Source: Arthrobacter sp. SW1 (GTDB lineage Bacteria; Actinomycetota; Actinomycetes; Actinomycetales; Micrococcaceae). Taken from it: a stretch of 64,000 nucleotides of DNA. Below the pieces are notes generated by a model that was given only the letters and a program-made list of their open reading frames with translations, made no database searches and was not told the DNA's origin. The position numbers were made by a program, and so were the translations under genes. How positions within the stretch are numbered: the first letter of the stretch is position 1; every line of letters begins with the position of its first letter. Location: assembly GCF_001766675.1 (NCBI RefSeq), contig NZ_MJLT01000056.1:124001-188000 (forward strand), in the 5' to 3' direction. Below are positions 1-8,814 of this stretch, in pieces.

Positions 1-1
1 C

Positions 2-1393
2 GCGCAGCGTGGCCGCACCCCGGAGCAGCCGTCGTACTTCCTGAAGCCGGCGTCGTCCCTCGCGCTGGGTTCTGCGGACAATCCCGGCACAGTGGAGCGT
101 CCGGCAGGCTGCGAACTCCTTGGCTATGAGGGCGAAATCGCGCTCATCATCGGCCGCAATGCGCGCCGTGTCAGCCTCGAAGACGCCTGGGGGTACGTCG
201 AATGGGTCACCGCCAGCAACGATCTCGGCGTGTACGACCTCCGCTACGCGGACAAGGGCTCCAACCTCCGGTCGAAGGGCGGGGACGGCTTCACCCCGGT
301 GGGTCCGGCACTCATCCCGGCCGCCGCCGTCGACCCCGCCGCGCTCCGCATCCGCACCTGGCACAACGGCGAGCTCGTCCAGGACGACACCACCGAAGAC
401 CTCCTCTTCCCCTTCGCGCGCCTCGTCGCGGACCTTTCGCAGCTGCTGACCCTCGAAGCCGGGGACATCATCCTCACGGGCACCCCGGCCGGTGCGTCCG
501 TCGCGCTGCCCGGCGACGTCGTCGAGGTCGAAGTCAGCGGCAACGGCCTCAGCAGCGGACGCCTCGCCACCGGCGTCGTGGAAGGTACGACGCCGTTCGC
601 CGCCTTCGGTGCGCAGCCCAAGTCGGATGACACCCAGCGGGAGGAAGCCTACGGTTCGCGCGAAGCGGCGGGGCTGGCGCCGGCCGCCAAACCGGGCCTC
701 GATCCGGATCTGAAGAAGAAGCTTGAATCCGTAGCCACGGCAACCCTCTCCAGCCAGATGCGCAAGCGCGGGCTGAACAACGTCAGCATCGACGGCCTGC
801 AGTCCACGCGCCCGGACCGCCGCGTCGTGGGCCTGGCCCGCACGCTGCGCTACGTTCCCAACCGCGAGGACCTGTTCAAGACCCACGGCGGCGGCTTCAA
901 CGCCCAGAAGCGCGCGGTGGAATCCGTGAACGAAGGCGAAATCCTGGTCATGGAGGCCCGCGGCGAAAAGGGCACCGGAACAGTCGGGGACATCCTCGCC
1001 CTGCGCGCCCAGGTGCGCGGCGCAGCGGCCATCATCACCGACGGCGGCGTGCGGGACTATTCTGCCGTGGCCGGCCTCGAGATTCCCACCTACTTCGCCA
1101 GCCGGCACCCCGCCGTGCTCGGCCGGCGCCACGTTCCCTGGGACACGGACGTCACCATCGCCTGCGGCGGCACCACCGTGCAGCCGGGCGACATCATCGT
1201 GGCCGACTCGGACGGAATCCTGGTGATTCCGCCGGCCATCGCCGCTGAACTCGTGGACGAATGCATCGCCCAGGAACGCGAAGAAGAGTACATCTTCGCG
1301 ATGGTTGAACAGGGCCACAGCGTGGACGGGCTCTTCCCGATGAACGCCGAATGGCGCGCCAAGTACGAGGAATGGCGGAGGGATAATGACTGA
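2..1393 (+). CDS. hpaG: FAH-family isomerase/hydrolase fused to an RraA-like domain (HpaG-like), 5'-truncated
   Basis: The reading frame is open from base 2, so the true start lies outside the window. The N-terminal half is a fumarylacetoacetate-hydrolase fold: it shows PSYFLKPASSLA, GYEGEIALIIGR, the metal-site region DLRYADKGSN and ILTGTPAG. After a linker (about residue 210 of the visible part) comes an RraA/HMG-aldolase-like domain with GDILALRAQVRGAA and DGGVRD. In the E. coli homoprotocatechuate pathway HpaG is a double FAH protein doing OPET decarboxylation and HHDD isomerisation. RraA-like folds include oxaloacetate decarboxylases, so I infer that the RraA half takes the decarboxylase role here. 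The stop overlaps the following regulator start by 8 bp. The role rests on the hpaEDHI neighbours. Confidence 0.8.
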   Translation, partial: AQRGRTPEQPSYFLKPASSLALGSADNPGTVERPAGCELLGYEGEIALIIGRNARRVSLEDAWGYVEWVTASNDLGVYDLRYADKGSNLRSKGGDGFTPVGPALIPAAAVDPAALRIRTWHNGELVQDDTTEDLLFPFARLVADLSQLLTLEAGDIILTGTPAGASVALPGDVVEVEVSGNGLSSGRLATGVVEGTTPFAAFGAQPKSDDTQREEAYGSREAAGLAPAAKPGLDPDLKKKLESVATATLSSQMRKRGLNNVSIDGLQSTRPDRRVVGLARTLRYVPNREDLFKTHGGGFNAQKRAVESVNEGEILVMEARGEKGTGTVGDILALRAQVRGAAAIITDGGVRDYSAVAGLEIPTYFASRHPAVLGRRHVPWDTDVTIACGGTTVQPGDIIVADSDGILVIPPAIAAELVDECIAQEREEEYIFAMVEQGHSVDGLFPMNAEWRAKYEEWRRDND

Positions 1394-2072
1394 CTTTTCC
1401 TGGAGCTCCGGCGACGTCACCGTAGCCACGGGCAGCAAGTCCGAGCAGGCCTATGCCGCGGTGAAAGCCAAGATTGTGGACGGCGCGTATTCGCCCGGCT
1501 ACCGCCTGGTACTGGCCAAGATCGCCGAGGACCTCGGTTTCAGCGTGGTCCCCGTCCGCGAAGCCATCCGCCGCCTCGAAGCCGAAGGCCTGGTGACGTT
1601 CGAGCGCAACGTCGGCGCCACCGTGGCCGGGATCGACCCCACCGAGTACCTGTACACGATGCAGACCCTGAGCATCATCGAGGGCGCGGCCACCGCGTTG
1701 TCCGCACCGCTCATCGGTCCGGTGGACATCACCAGGGCGCGCGCCGTGAACGCCGAGATGCGCGACTGCCTGGAACATTTCGACCCCGTCCGCTTCACCA
1801 GGCTCAACCAGGACTTCCACAGCGTCCTGTTCGAGCATTGCCCCAACCCGCACATCCTGGACCTCGTCCACCGCGGCTGGAACCGGCTCGCCTCGCTGCG
1901 GTCCTCCACCTTCCGCTTCGTCCCCGGCCGCGCCAGGGACTCGGTGGAAGAGCACGAAAACCTGCTCCAGCTCATCGAAACCGGAGCCGACGCGGACACG
2001 ATCGAGAAGGCGGCCCGCCGCCACCGCGCCGCCACGCTGGACGCCTACCTCACCCAGACCACCCACCAGTAA
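1386..2072 (+). CDS. GntR-family (FadR/FCD-type) transcriptional regulator of the hpa operon
   Basis: This 228-residue protein has an N-terminal winged helix (about residues 17-80, with VVPVREAIRRLEAEGLV typical of GntR proteins). An all-helical FCD ligand domain follows, and its histidine-containing stretches (NQDFHSVLF, EEHENLL, RRHRAATL) suit the metal/ligand site of that family. The ATG overlaps the end of the upstream fusion gene, and 12 bp separate its stop from hpaE, so it lies inside the catabolic operon and is co-transcribed. It probably senses an aromatic intermediate and controls this operon, although E. coli uses a MarR protein (HpaR) for that purpose. Effector and operator cannot be read from the sequence. 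Confidence 0.9.
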   Translation: MTDFSWSSGDVTVATGSKSEQAYAAVKAKIVDGAYSPGYRLVLAKIAEDLGFSVVPVREAIRRLEAEGLVTFERNVGATVAGIDPTEYLYTMQTLSIIEGAATALSAPLIGPVDITRARAVNAEMRDCLEHFDPVRFTRLNQDFHSVLFEHCPNPHILDLVHRGWNRLASLRSSTFRFVPGRARDSVEEHENLLQLIETGADADTIEKAARRHRAATLDAYLTQTTHQ

Positions 2073-2084
2073 GGACCTTCAACG

Positions 2085-3596
2085 ATGACGACCTCCGTGG
2101 AAACCAGCACCCACTACGTTCCCGAGAACCTTCCCACCCACATCCAGCACTACATCAACGGCCAGTTCGTTGACTCCGTCAGCGGCAAGACCTTTGACGT
2201 CCTGGACCCGGTCTCCAACAAGAATTACGCCACCGCCGCCGCAGGCCAGCAGGAAGACATCGACCTCGCCGTCGCCGCAGCCCGCGAAGCCTTCGTCAAT
2301 GGCCCCTGGCCGAAGATGAAGCCGCGCGAACGCGCACGTGTCCTGAACAAGATCGCCGACGCCGTCGAAGCGCAGGAAGCCCGCCTCGCCGAACTTGAAA
2401 CCTTCGACACCGGCCTGCCGATCACCCAGGCCAAGGGCCAGGCATTGCGCGCTGCCGAGAACTTCCGCTTCTTCGCCGACCTCATCGTGGCCCAGTTCGA
2501 CGACGCCATGAAGGTCCCCGGCTCCCAGATCAACTACGTGAACCGCAAGCCGATCGGCGTCGCGGGCCTGATCACGCCGTGGAACACCCCGTTCATGCTC
2601 GAGTCCTGGAAACTCGCCCCGGCACTGGCCACCGGCAACACCGTGGTCCTCAAGCCCGCCGAGTTCACCCCGCTCTCCGCCTCGCTCTGGGCACAGATCT
2701 TCAAGGACGCCGGCCTGCCGGACGGTGTGTTCAACCTGGTCAACGGGCTCGGCGAAGAAGCCGGCGATGCCCTCGTGAAGCACCCGGACGTGCCGCTGAT
2801 TTCCTTCACCGGCGAAACCACCACGGGCCAGACGATCTTCCGCAACGCGGCCGCCAACCTCAAGGGCCTGTCCATGGAACTCGGCGGCAAGTCGCCGTGC
2901 GTGGTGTTCGCCGACGCCGACCTCGACGCCGCGATCGACTCCGCCCTGTTCGGCGTCTTCTCCCTCAACGGCGAACGCTGCACCGCCGGCTCCCGCATCC
3001 TCGTCGAACGCCCCGTCTACGACGAATTCTGTGAAAAGTACGCCGCCCGCGCCAAGAACATCGTGGTGGGCGACCCCCACGACCCCAAGACCCAGGTGGG
3101 CGCCCTGGTCCACCCCGAGCACTACGAGAAGGTGGCCTCCTACGTGGAGATCGGCAAGTCCGAAGGCCGCCTCCTCGCTGGCGGCGGACGCCCCGAGCAC
3201 CTCCCCGAAGGCAACTACATCGCACCCACCGTGTTCGCCGACGTCGCTCCGGACGCACGGATCTTCCAGGAAGAAATCTTCGGCCCGGTCGTTGCAATCA
3301 CCCCGTTCGAGAACGACGACGAAGCCCTCGCCCTGGCCAACAACACCAAGTACGGACTGGCAGCCTACATCTGGACCCAGAACCTGACCCGGGCCCATAA
3401 CTTCTCCCAGAACGTCGAGGCCGGCATGGTGTGGCTGAACAGCCACAACGTCCGCGACCTGCGCACCCCGTTCGGCGGCGTCAAGGCATCGGGCCTGGGC
3501 CACGAGGGCGGTTACCGTTCCATCGATTTCTACACCGACCAGCAGGCCGTGCACATCACCCTCGGGTCCGTGCACACGCCCAAGTTCGGCGCCTAA
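2085..3596 (+). CDS. hpaE: 5-carboxymethyl-2-hydroxymuconate semialdehyde dehydrogenase
   Basis: This is a 503-residue NAD-dependent aldehyde dehydrogenase of normal family length. The general base lies in SMELGGKSP (Glu265) and the catalytic thiol in NGERCTAGSR (Cys299). The Rossmann region includes ITPWNTPF and VLKPAEFTP, and the C-terminal EEIFGPVV is typical. It oxidises the ring-cleavage aldehyde made by HpaD to 5-carboxymethyl-2-hydroxymuconate. The gene sits between the regulator and hpaD with short gaps (12 and 34 bp), which makes this substrate assignment much more likely than a generic aldehyde dehydrogenase. Confidence 0.93.
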   Translation: MTTSVETSTHYVPENLPTHIQHYINGQFVDSVSGKTFDVLDPVSNKNYATAAAGQQEDIDLAVAAAREAFVNGPWPKMKPRERARVLNKIADAVEAQEARLAELETFDTGLPITQAKGQALRAAENFRFFADLIVAQFDDAMKVPGSQINYVNRKPIGVAGLITPWNTPFMLESWKLAPALATGNTVVLKPAEFTPLSASLWAQIFKDAGLPDGVFNLVNGLGEEAGDALVKHPDVPLISFTGETTTGQTIFRNAAANLKGLSMELGGKSPCVVFADADLDAAIDSALFGVFSLNGERCTAGSRILVERPVYDEFCEKYAARAKNIVVGDPHDPKTQVGALVHPEHYEKVASYVEIGKSEGRLLAGGGRPEHLPEGNYIAPTVFADVAPDARIFQEEIFGPVVAITPFENDDEALALANNTKYGLAAYIWTQNLTRAHNFSQNVEAGMVWLNSHNVRDLRTPFGGVKASGLGHEGGYRSIDFYTDQQAVHITLGSVHTPKFGA

Positions 3597-3630
3597 GACT
3601 TCCAGACCCTTTCAACGAAGAGAGACCATC

Positions 3631-4713
3631 ATGAGCACCGTCATCCCCAAGCCATCCGTCCCGGCTCCGGACATCGTCCGCTGCGCCTACCTGGAACTCG
3701 TCGTCACCGACCTCGCCAGGTCCCGCGCCTTCTACGTGGACCTGCTGGGCCTGCACGTCACCGAGGAAGACGAGAACACCATCTACCTGCGCTCCTTCGA
3801 GGAGTTCATCCACCACAACCTGGTGCTCCGCAAGGGCCCGGTGGCCGCGGCTGCCGCCTTCGCCTACCGCGTCCGCACCCCGGAAGACGTTGACGCCGCT
3901 GAGGCCTACTACAAGGAACTCGGCTGCCGCACCGAACGCCGCAAGGACGGCTTCACCAAGGGCATCGGCGACTCCGTCCGCGTCGAAGACCCGTTGGGCT
4001 TCCCGTACGAGTTCTTCTACGAGGTGGAACACGTGGAGCGCCTCACCCAGCGCTATGACCTCTACTCCGCCGGTGAGCTCGTGCGCCTGGACCACTTCAA
4101 CCAGGTCACCCCGGACGTTCCGCGCGGCCGCAAGTACCTGGAGGACCTGGGCTTCCGTGTCTCGGAAGACATCAAGGATTCCGACGGCGTCACGTACGCC
4201 GCGTGGATGCACCGCAAGCAGACCGTGCATGACACCGCCCTGACCGGCGGCAACGGTCCCCGCCTGCACCACATCGCCTTCTCCACGCACGAGAAGCACA
4301 ACATCATCCAGATCTGCGACAAGATGGGCGCCCTGCGCATCAGCGACCGGATCGAGCGCGGCCCGGGCCGCCACGGTGTTTCCAACGCCTTCTACCTCTA
4401 CATCCTGGATCCGGACGGCCACCGCGTGGAGATCTACACTCAGGACTACTACACCGGCGATCCGGACAACCCGACGGTTACCTGGGACGTGCACGACAAC
4501 CAGCGCCGCGACTGGTGGGGCAACCCCGTGGTCCCGTCCTGGTACACCGAGGCCTCCCTGGTCCTGGACCTGGACGGCAACCCGCAGCCGGTCATCGAGC
4601 GGGAGGACAAGTCCGAAATGGCGGTCACCGTGGGCGCCGACGGCTTCTCCTACACCCGCAAGGACGAAAGCGGCGAAGCGACCGAAGGCTTCAAGCTGGG
4701 CGCCCAGGTCTAG
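3631..4713 (+). CDS. hpaD: 3,4-dihydroxyphenylacetate (homoprotocatechuate) 2,3-dioxygenase
   Basis: This 360-residue extradiol ring-cleavage enzyme is built from vicinal-oxygen-chelate modules. From memory the sequence is almost the same as the well-studied Fe enzyme of Brevibacterium fuscum (HPCD) and its Mn counterpart MndD of Arthrobacter globiformis. The metal ligands fall exactly at the published numbers: His155 (LDHFNQV), His214 (LHHIAF) and Glu267 (HRVEIYT). It opens homoprotocatechuate between C2 and C3 to give 5-carboxymethyl-2-hydroxymuconate semialdehyde. An SD-like AGAGA precedes the ATG. Whether the enzyme loads Fe(II) or Mn(II) cannot be decided from the ligands, which are identical in both types. 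Confidence 0.97.
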   Translation: MSTVIPKPSVPAPDIVRCAYLELVVTDLARSRAFYVDLLGLHVTEEDENTIYLRSFEEFIHHNLVLRKGPVAAAAAFAYRVRTPEDVDAAEAYYKELGCRTERRKDGFTKGIGDSVRVEDPLGFPYEFFYEVEHVERLTQRYDLYSAGELVRLDHFNQVTPDVPRGRKYLEDLGFRVSEDIKDSDGVTYAAWMHRKQTVHDTALTGGNGPRLHHIAFSTHEKHNIIQICDKMGALRISDRIERGPGRHGVSNAFYLYILDPDGHRVEIYTQDYYTGDPDNPTVTWDVHDNQRRDWWGNPVVPSWYTEASLVLDLDGNPQPVIEREDKSEMAVTVGADGFSYTRKDESGEATEGFKLGAQV

Positions 4714-4742
4714 GTTCAGGGTTCCCTGAAGAAAGGAACGGC

Positions 4743-5528
4743 ATGCTGGACGCGACAACGATCGAGGCCATCGCAGACGAACTGGTGGAAGCCGGCCGCA
4801 GCCGGACCCCCGTACCGCGGCTGACAGCGCGGTACCCGGAGATGACGGTGGAGGATTCCTACGCCGTCCAGCAGCTCTGGCGGCGCCGCAACGAGGACGC
4901 CGGGCGGGTGCTGGTGGGCCGCAAGATCGGACTCACGTCCAAGGCCATGCAGGCCGCCACGGGCATCACCGAACCGGACTACGGCGCCATCTTCGATGAC
5001 ATGGTCCTGGAAACCGGGTGTTCCGTGGAGTGGGACCGCTACACCCATCCGCGGGTGGAAGTGGAACTGGCGTTCGTGCTGAAGCAGGACCTGGCAGGGC
5101 CCGGCTGCACTATTTTCGATGTCCTGAACGCCACCGACTACGTGGTTCCGGCCCTCGAGATCCTGGATTCCCGGATCGAAATGGAGGGCCGGACCATCGT
5201 GGACACCATCGCGGACAACGCCGCGATGGGAGCGATGGTGGTGGGCGGGCGCCCGGTGCGGCCGGACGCCGTCGACCTCCGCTGGGTGTCAGCCATCCTG
5301 TACAAGAACCAGACGGTGGAGGAGACCGGGGTCGCCGCAGGCGTCCTGGACCACCCTGCCGCAGGCGTGCACTGGCTGGCGAACAAGCTCGCCGCGCACG
5401 GCGACGGAATGAAAGCGGGGGACATCGTCCTGGCCGGTTCATTCACCCGCCCGCTCTGGGTGTACAAAGGGGACACCGTCCACGCCGACTACGGACCGCT
5501 GGGAGCCGTCACATGCCGATTCGAGTAG
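4743..5528 (+). CDS. hpaH: 2-oxo-hept-4-ene-1,7-dioate hydratase
   Basis: This 261-residue protein belongs to the MhpD/HpaH hydratase family, which shares the FAH fold. Recognisable parts are VGRKIGLTSKAMQ, the acidic metal-site stretch HPRVEVELAFVL and LEILDSR. It adds water to 2-oxohept-4-ene-1,7-dioate before aldol cleavage by HpaI. I chose the ATG preceded by AAGAAAGGAAC; a longer open frame upstream is only a shadow of hpaD. The last 16 bases overlap the start of hpaI, so the two are translationally coupled. Confidence 0.93.
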   Translation: MLDATTIEAIADELVEAGRSRTPVPRLTARYPEMTVEDSYAVQQLWRRRNEDAGRVLVGRKIGLTSKAMQAATGITEPDYGAIFDDMVLETGCSVEWDRYTHPRVEVELAFVLKQDLAGPGCTIFDVLNATDYVVPALEILDSRIEMEGRTIVDTIADNAAMGAMVVGGRPVRPDAVDLRWVSAILYKNQTVEETGVAAGVLDHPAAGVHWLANKLAAHGDGMKAGDIVLAGSFTRPLWVYKGDTVHADYGPLGAVTCRFE

Positions 5529-6340
5529 AGCCCGAACGCACCTTCACCCAAGCCCTTGCCGACGCCGGGCGGCCGCTCGCAGGGATGTGGGTCTGCTCCG
5601 GCAGCCCGCTGATCGCCGAGATCTGCGCGGGGTCGGGCATGGACTGGCTACTGATCGACGCCGAACACAGCCCCAACGGACTCGAGTCCATCCTGGCGCA
5701 GTTGCAGGCGGTCCACGGCTATCCGGTCCAGGCAGTCGTGCGCCCGCCGTTCAACGACACCGTGCTCCTCAAGCAGTACCTGGACCTGGGCGTGCAGAAC
5801 CTGCTCATCCCCATGGTGAACTCCGCAGAGGAAGCCCGTGCCGCCGTGGCCGCCGTCCGCTACCCGCCGCACGGGGTCCGCGGCGTCGGCTCGGCGCTCG
5901 CCCGGGCGTCGCGCTGGAACCGGATCCCGGACTACCTCGGCCGGGCCTCGGAAACCATCAGCGTCACCGTGCAGATTGAGAGCGAAGCCGCCGTTGCAGC
6001 GGTGGAGCAGATCCTGGCGGTCGACGGCGTGGATGCGGTTTTCATTGGACCGTCGGACCTCGCGGCGTCCATGGGGCTGCTCGGGGAACAGGAGCATCCC
6101 AAGGTGCGGGCCGCCGTCGAGCACTGCCTCGCCGCAGCGCAGGCGGCCGGCAAGCCGGCCGGCGTCAACGCCTTCAACGAGGCGACGGCGCGCGCGTACC
6201 TCGAGGCCGGTGCGTCCTTCGTGCTGGTGGGTGCCGACGTCGCGATGCTCGCCCGCGGTTCGGAAACGCTCGCGGCGAAGTTCGTGCCGCAACCAGACCA
6301 GGATCAAGAGTCCGACGGCGGAGCTCGCCCGAGTTACTGA
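5513..6340 (+). CDS. hpaI: 4-hydroxy-2-oxoheptanedioate aldolase
   Basis: This 275-residue class II pyruvate aldolase belongs to the HpcH/HpaI family. Typical features are WLLIDAEHSPN (catalytic base region), VQNLLIPMVNSAEEA, the metal-binding QIESEAAV and VFIGPSDLAASMG. It splits 4-hydroxy-2-oxoheptanedioate into pyruvate and succinic semialdehyde, the last step of the pathway. The start lies inside the end of hpaH. It is the last gene of the operon; the next gene has its own leader. No hpaF (CHM isomerase) gene is present, so that step must be encoded upstream of the window or elsewhere. Confidence 0.93.
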   Translation: MPIRVEPERTFTQALADAGRPLAGMWVCSGSPLIAEICAGSGMDWLLIDAEHSPNGLESILAQLQAVHGYPVQAVVRPPFNDTVLLKQYLDLGVQNLLIPMVNSAEEARAAVAAVRYPPHGVRGVGSALARASRWNRIPDYLGRASETISVTVQIESEAAVAAVEQILAVDGVDAVFIGPSDLAASMGLLGEQEHPKVRAAVEHCLAAAQAAGKPAGVNAFNEATARAYLEAGASFVLVGADVAMLARGSETLAAKFVPQPDQDQESDGGARPSY

Positions 6341-6431
6341 GCGTCATTTACGGAGGCGGCGTTACCGGGCAGGACCGGTGCGCCCGTGTAGTGTCGAGGC
6401 ACTATTGCAAAGCCGATATTGGGGAGCGTGG

Positions 6432-6863
6432 ATGAAGCGTCAGTTGGTTCCGGTGGTTGCGGCAGCTCTTGGAGCTGCGCTTTTGCTGGGCGGGTGCTCG
6501 AACGCAACAGGGATCAAGGCACTGGACCGCACGGCGACAGCTGAAGATGCGCTACCGGACAATTTCGACGCAGCGCCTGCGAAACCTGACAGCAGCCGGC
6601 TCCTGACCACGCATGACGGCGTTAGGTACTTCGTGGCGCAAGGAAATGACGCCGGCACTGCCTGCGTTGCTGCCATTGCGGAGACCGCTTCGAAAGGCTC
6701 GGTTGCCGGCTGCGGCCCGTTCACTTCACCCACAGACGTTGTCAGCGTCACCTCGCAGGACAGGACCGAAACCAAACTCGTCCGCGACGGTTTCGAAAGC
6801 AAGAAGCTTGAATCCGAGGGCTGGACGAGGATCCACGACAATCTGCTCGTCAAGACGAAATAG
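6432..6863 (+). CDS. Small secreted lipoprotein of unknown function
   Basis: This 143-residue protein begins with a short basic N-terminus and a hydrophobic helix. It ends in the lipobox LLGGC (Cys about residue 22), so it should be lipidated and held on the outer face of the membrane. The rest is small and soluble, with two cysteines (ACVAAIAE and VAGCGPF) that may form a disulfide. I do not recognise the family. A GGGGAGCG SD-like sequence lies just before the ATG; the longer open frame upstream overlaps hpaI and is spurious. It converges on the TrkH gene. Confidence 0.8.
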   Translation: MKRQLVPVVAAALGAALLLGGCSNATGIKALDRTATAEDALPDNFDAAPAKPDSSRLLTTHDGVRYFVAQGNDAGTACVAAIAETASKGSVAGCGPFTSPTDVVSVTSQDRTETKLVRDGFESKKLESEGWTRIHDNLLVKTK

Positions 6864-6887
6864 GCACCAAGGCTGGACAAACCGGGA

Positions 6888-8342
6888 CTAGCCGATGATC
6901 GGCCTCTCCTCAGGCAGGCGGAACAGCCGCGGCCGCGAGGATAGCGCCAAGGAGGACGCCACGGTGATGGTGCCGATGCGGCCCGTGAACATGAGGGCCA
7001 TCAGTACCCACTGCGCGCTTTCGGGCAGATGGTAGGTGATGCCGGTGCTCACGCCCACGGTGGCGAACGCGGAGATCGATTCGAACAGCACTTTTTCCAG
7101 GCTGTAGTCGGTGAACATCAGCAGCAACAGGGTCCCGCTGATCACTGCGGCGACGCCGAGAAGCGCCACAGTGAGGGCCTGTCGCTGCACGGACGGGCTG
7201 ATGGAGCGGTGCGCGATCGTCACCTGCTCACGGCCGCGGATTTCGTTCCAGATGGCGAAGCCGAGCACCAAGAAGGTGGTGACCTTGATGCCGCCTGCCG
7301 TTCCAGCGCTGCCGCCGCCGATGAACATGAGGATGTCCGTGACCATGAGGGTGTCGGAGGAGGCCACGCCGTAATCGATGCTGTTGAACCCGGCCGTCCG
7401 CGGGAACACCGTCCCGCCCAGGGCGCCGAGGATCTTCCCGCCCGTGCTCAGCGGGCCCAGGGTCTCCGGCCGGTTCCACTCGAAGGCCGCGAACGCCACG
7501 AAACCGAGCACCAGGAGCAGCAAGGTACCGAACACCGTCAGCCGCAGGTGTACGGTCCAGTCCTTGAACCGGGTCCCGCTGAGCAACTGGATGATCACCG
7601 GAAAGCCGAGGCCGCCCGCAACGATCGCCAGGCAGATCGGCACCAGGATCCACGGGTCTTCCGCGAAGCTGATCAGGCTGTCGCTGTACAGGGCGAATCC
7701 GGCGTTGTTGAACGCGGACACCGAATGGAACACGCCATGCCAGAGTGAGAAACCCGGGTCGTGCCCGTAACCGAGCCAGAAGCGGAGCGAGAGCATGACG
7801 GCGATCGCGGCCTCCACGGCAAGCATGATCCGTGCGACGCGCAGGAGCACAGAACGGACATCGCCGAAGTTGAGCGTGTGGGTTTCGGACTGGGCCACCA
7901 GCTGGCCGCGGAGCCCAAGGCTTTTCCGGACCAGAAGCGCCAGCAGCGTGGCCAGGGTCATGATGCCGAAGCCGCCCACCTGGATGAGCCCCAGGATGAT
8001 GACGTGCCCGAACGGCGTCCAGTACGTCGCCGTGTCCACAGTGACCAGGCCGGTGACACACACGGCGGATACCGCGGTAAAGAGGGGAGCGAGGCCCGGG
8101 TCTGCGCCGGGATCCACGCGCGAGAACGGCAGCGCCAGTATCCCCGCACCGATCAGGATGACCAGCAGGAATGCGAGGGGCAGGGAGCGTACGGGGTGCA
8201 GCAGTGCACGGGCGATGCCGCTTTCCTTCTTTGGCCCGTGACCGTCCGGCCCCCGGAGTTTCCGCCCGGGTACCGGTCTCCACGTTCTCGACAACGGCTC
8301 CGACAACGCCGCACTCCTCCATAGGCCCTTGAGCGCAGGCAC
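6888..8342 (-). CDS. trkH: TrkH-family potassium uptake membrane subunit
   Basis: This 484-residue polytopic protein of the Trk/Ktr/HKT family has four pore-like repeats. Selectivity-filter-type turns are visible in SAVCVTGLVTVD, SAFNNAGFALY, PRTAGFNSIDYG and AFATVGVSTGIT. The stretch GGGSAGTAGGIKVTT is a hallmark of the family. It forms the K+ pore; the cytoplasmic RCK subunit (TrkA/KtrA) that gates such channels is not in the window. The start is a GTG. The 60-residue N-terminal tail before the first membrane helix is long and polar, so a later start is possible. Confidence 0.92.
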   Translation of the reverse strand: MPALKGLWRSAALSEPLSRTWRPVPGRKLRGPDGHGPKKESGIARALLHPVRSLPLAFLLVILIGAGILALPFSRVDPGADPGLAPLFTAVSAVCVTGLVTVDTATYWTPFGHVIILGLIQVGGFGIMTLATLLALLVRKSLGLRGQLVAQSETHTLNFGDVRSVLLRVARIMLAVEAAIAVMLSLRFWLGYGHDPGFSLWHGVFHSVSAFNNAGFALYSDSLISFAEDPWILVPICLAIVAGGLGFPVIIQLLSGTRFKDWTVHLRLTVFGTLLLLVLGFVAFAAFEWNRPETLGPLSTGGKILGALGGTVFPRTAGFNSIDYGVASSDTLMVTDILMFIGGGSAGTAGGIKVTTFLVLGFAIWNEIRGREQVTIAHRSISPSVQRQALTVALLGVAAVISGTLLLLMFTDYSLEKVLFESISAFATVGVSTGITYHLPESAQWVLMALMFTGRIGTITVASSLALSSRPRLFRLPEERPIIG

Positions 8343-8410
8343 GAATCAGGCCGGCGCTCAGGGAGCCTAACACCGCAAAATCGGCGTGGACCGAGGTTTT
8401 AACGAAACCT

Positions 8411-8767
8411 TTACGCGGCTTTCCGCGCCATGTACCACTCGGTGAATTCGGAGGCCCGGCCGTCGGGGGCGAAGCGGATCACCCAGAGGTTGTCGTAACT
8501 GGGCTGCCCGTTGAGGTAGGTGGTGAGGCCCTGGACGAATGCAAGGTTCCCGTCCTGGCCCAGGAGGGTCCATTCGAAGGTCCAGTCTTGCGGGGTATCG
8601 CCCGCACCGATCCAGCCGTCCACGATTTCGTCATGTCCAAGCCACGGCGATTCGGTGTCCGGCCGGGTGGCGTACACAGCGTCCTCCGTGAACAGCGCCC
8701 GGATATCGTCGGGGCTGTTCGAAGTCCACGCCGCGATGTACTTGTCCATCCACGCGTTGACGTCCAT
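8411..8767 (-). CDS. SnoaL-like (NTF2-fold) protein
   Basis: This 118-residue protein has the NTF2-like pattern MDKYIAAWTSNSPDDIRALFTEDAVY, followed by strands rich in Trp and Phe and ending in SEFTEWYMARK. The family covers small cone-shaped proteins that act as isomerases, hydratases or ligand-binding units. No catalytic residue can be assigned with confidence. The gene is monocistronic on the minus strand between trkH and a coiled-coil protein. Confidence 0.8.
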   Translation of the reverse strand: MDVNAWMDKYIAAWTSNSPDDIRALFTEDAVYATRPDTESPWLGHDEIVDGWIGAGDTPQDWTFEWTLLGQDGNLAFVQGLTTYLNGQPSYDNLWVIRFAPDGRASEFTEWYMARKAA

Positions 8768-8814
8768 CCTTAGGTTCTACGCCCGCCCCGGCCCGCCAGC
8801 AAGGGCGCCCGCCA

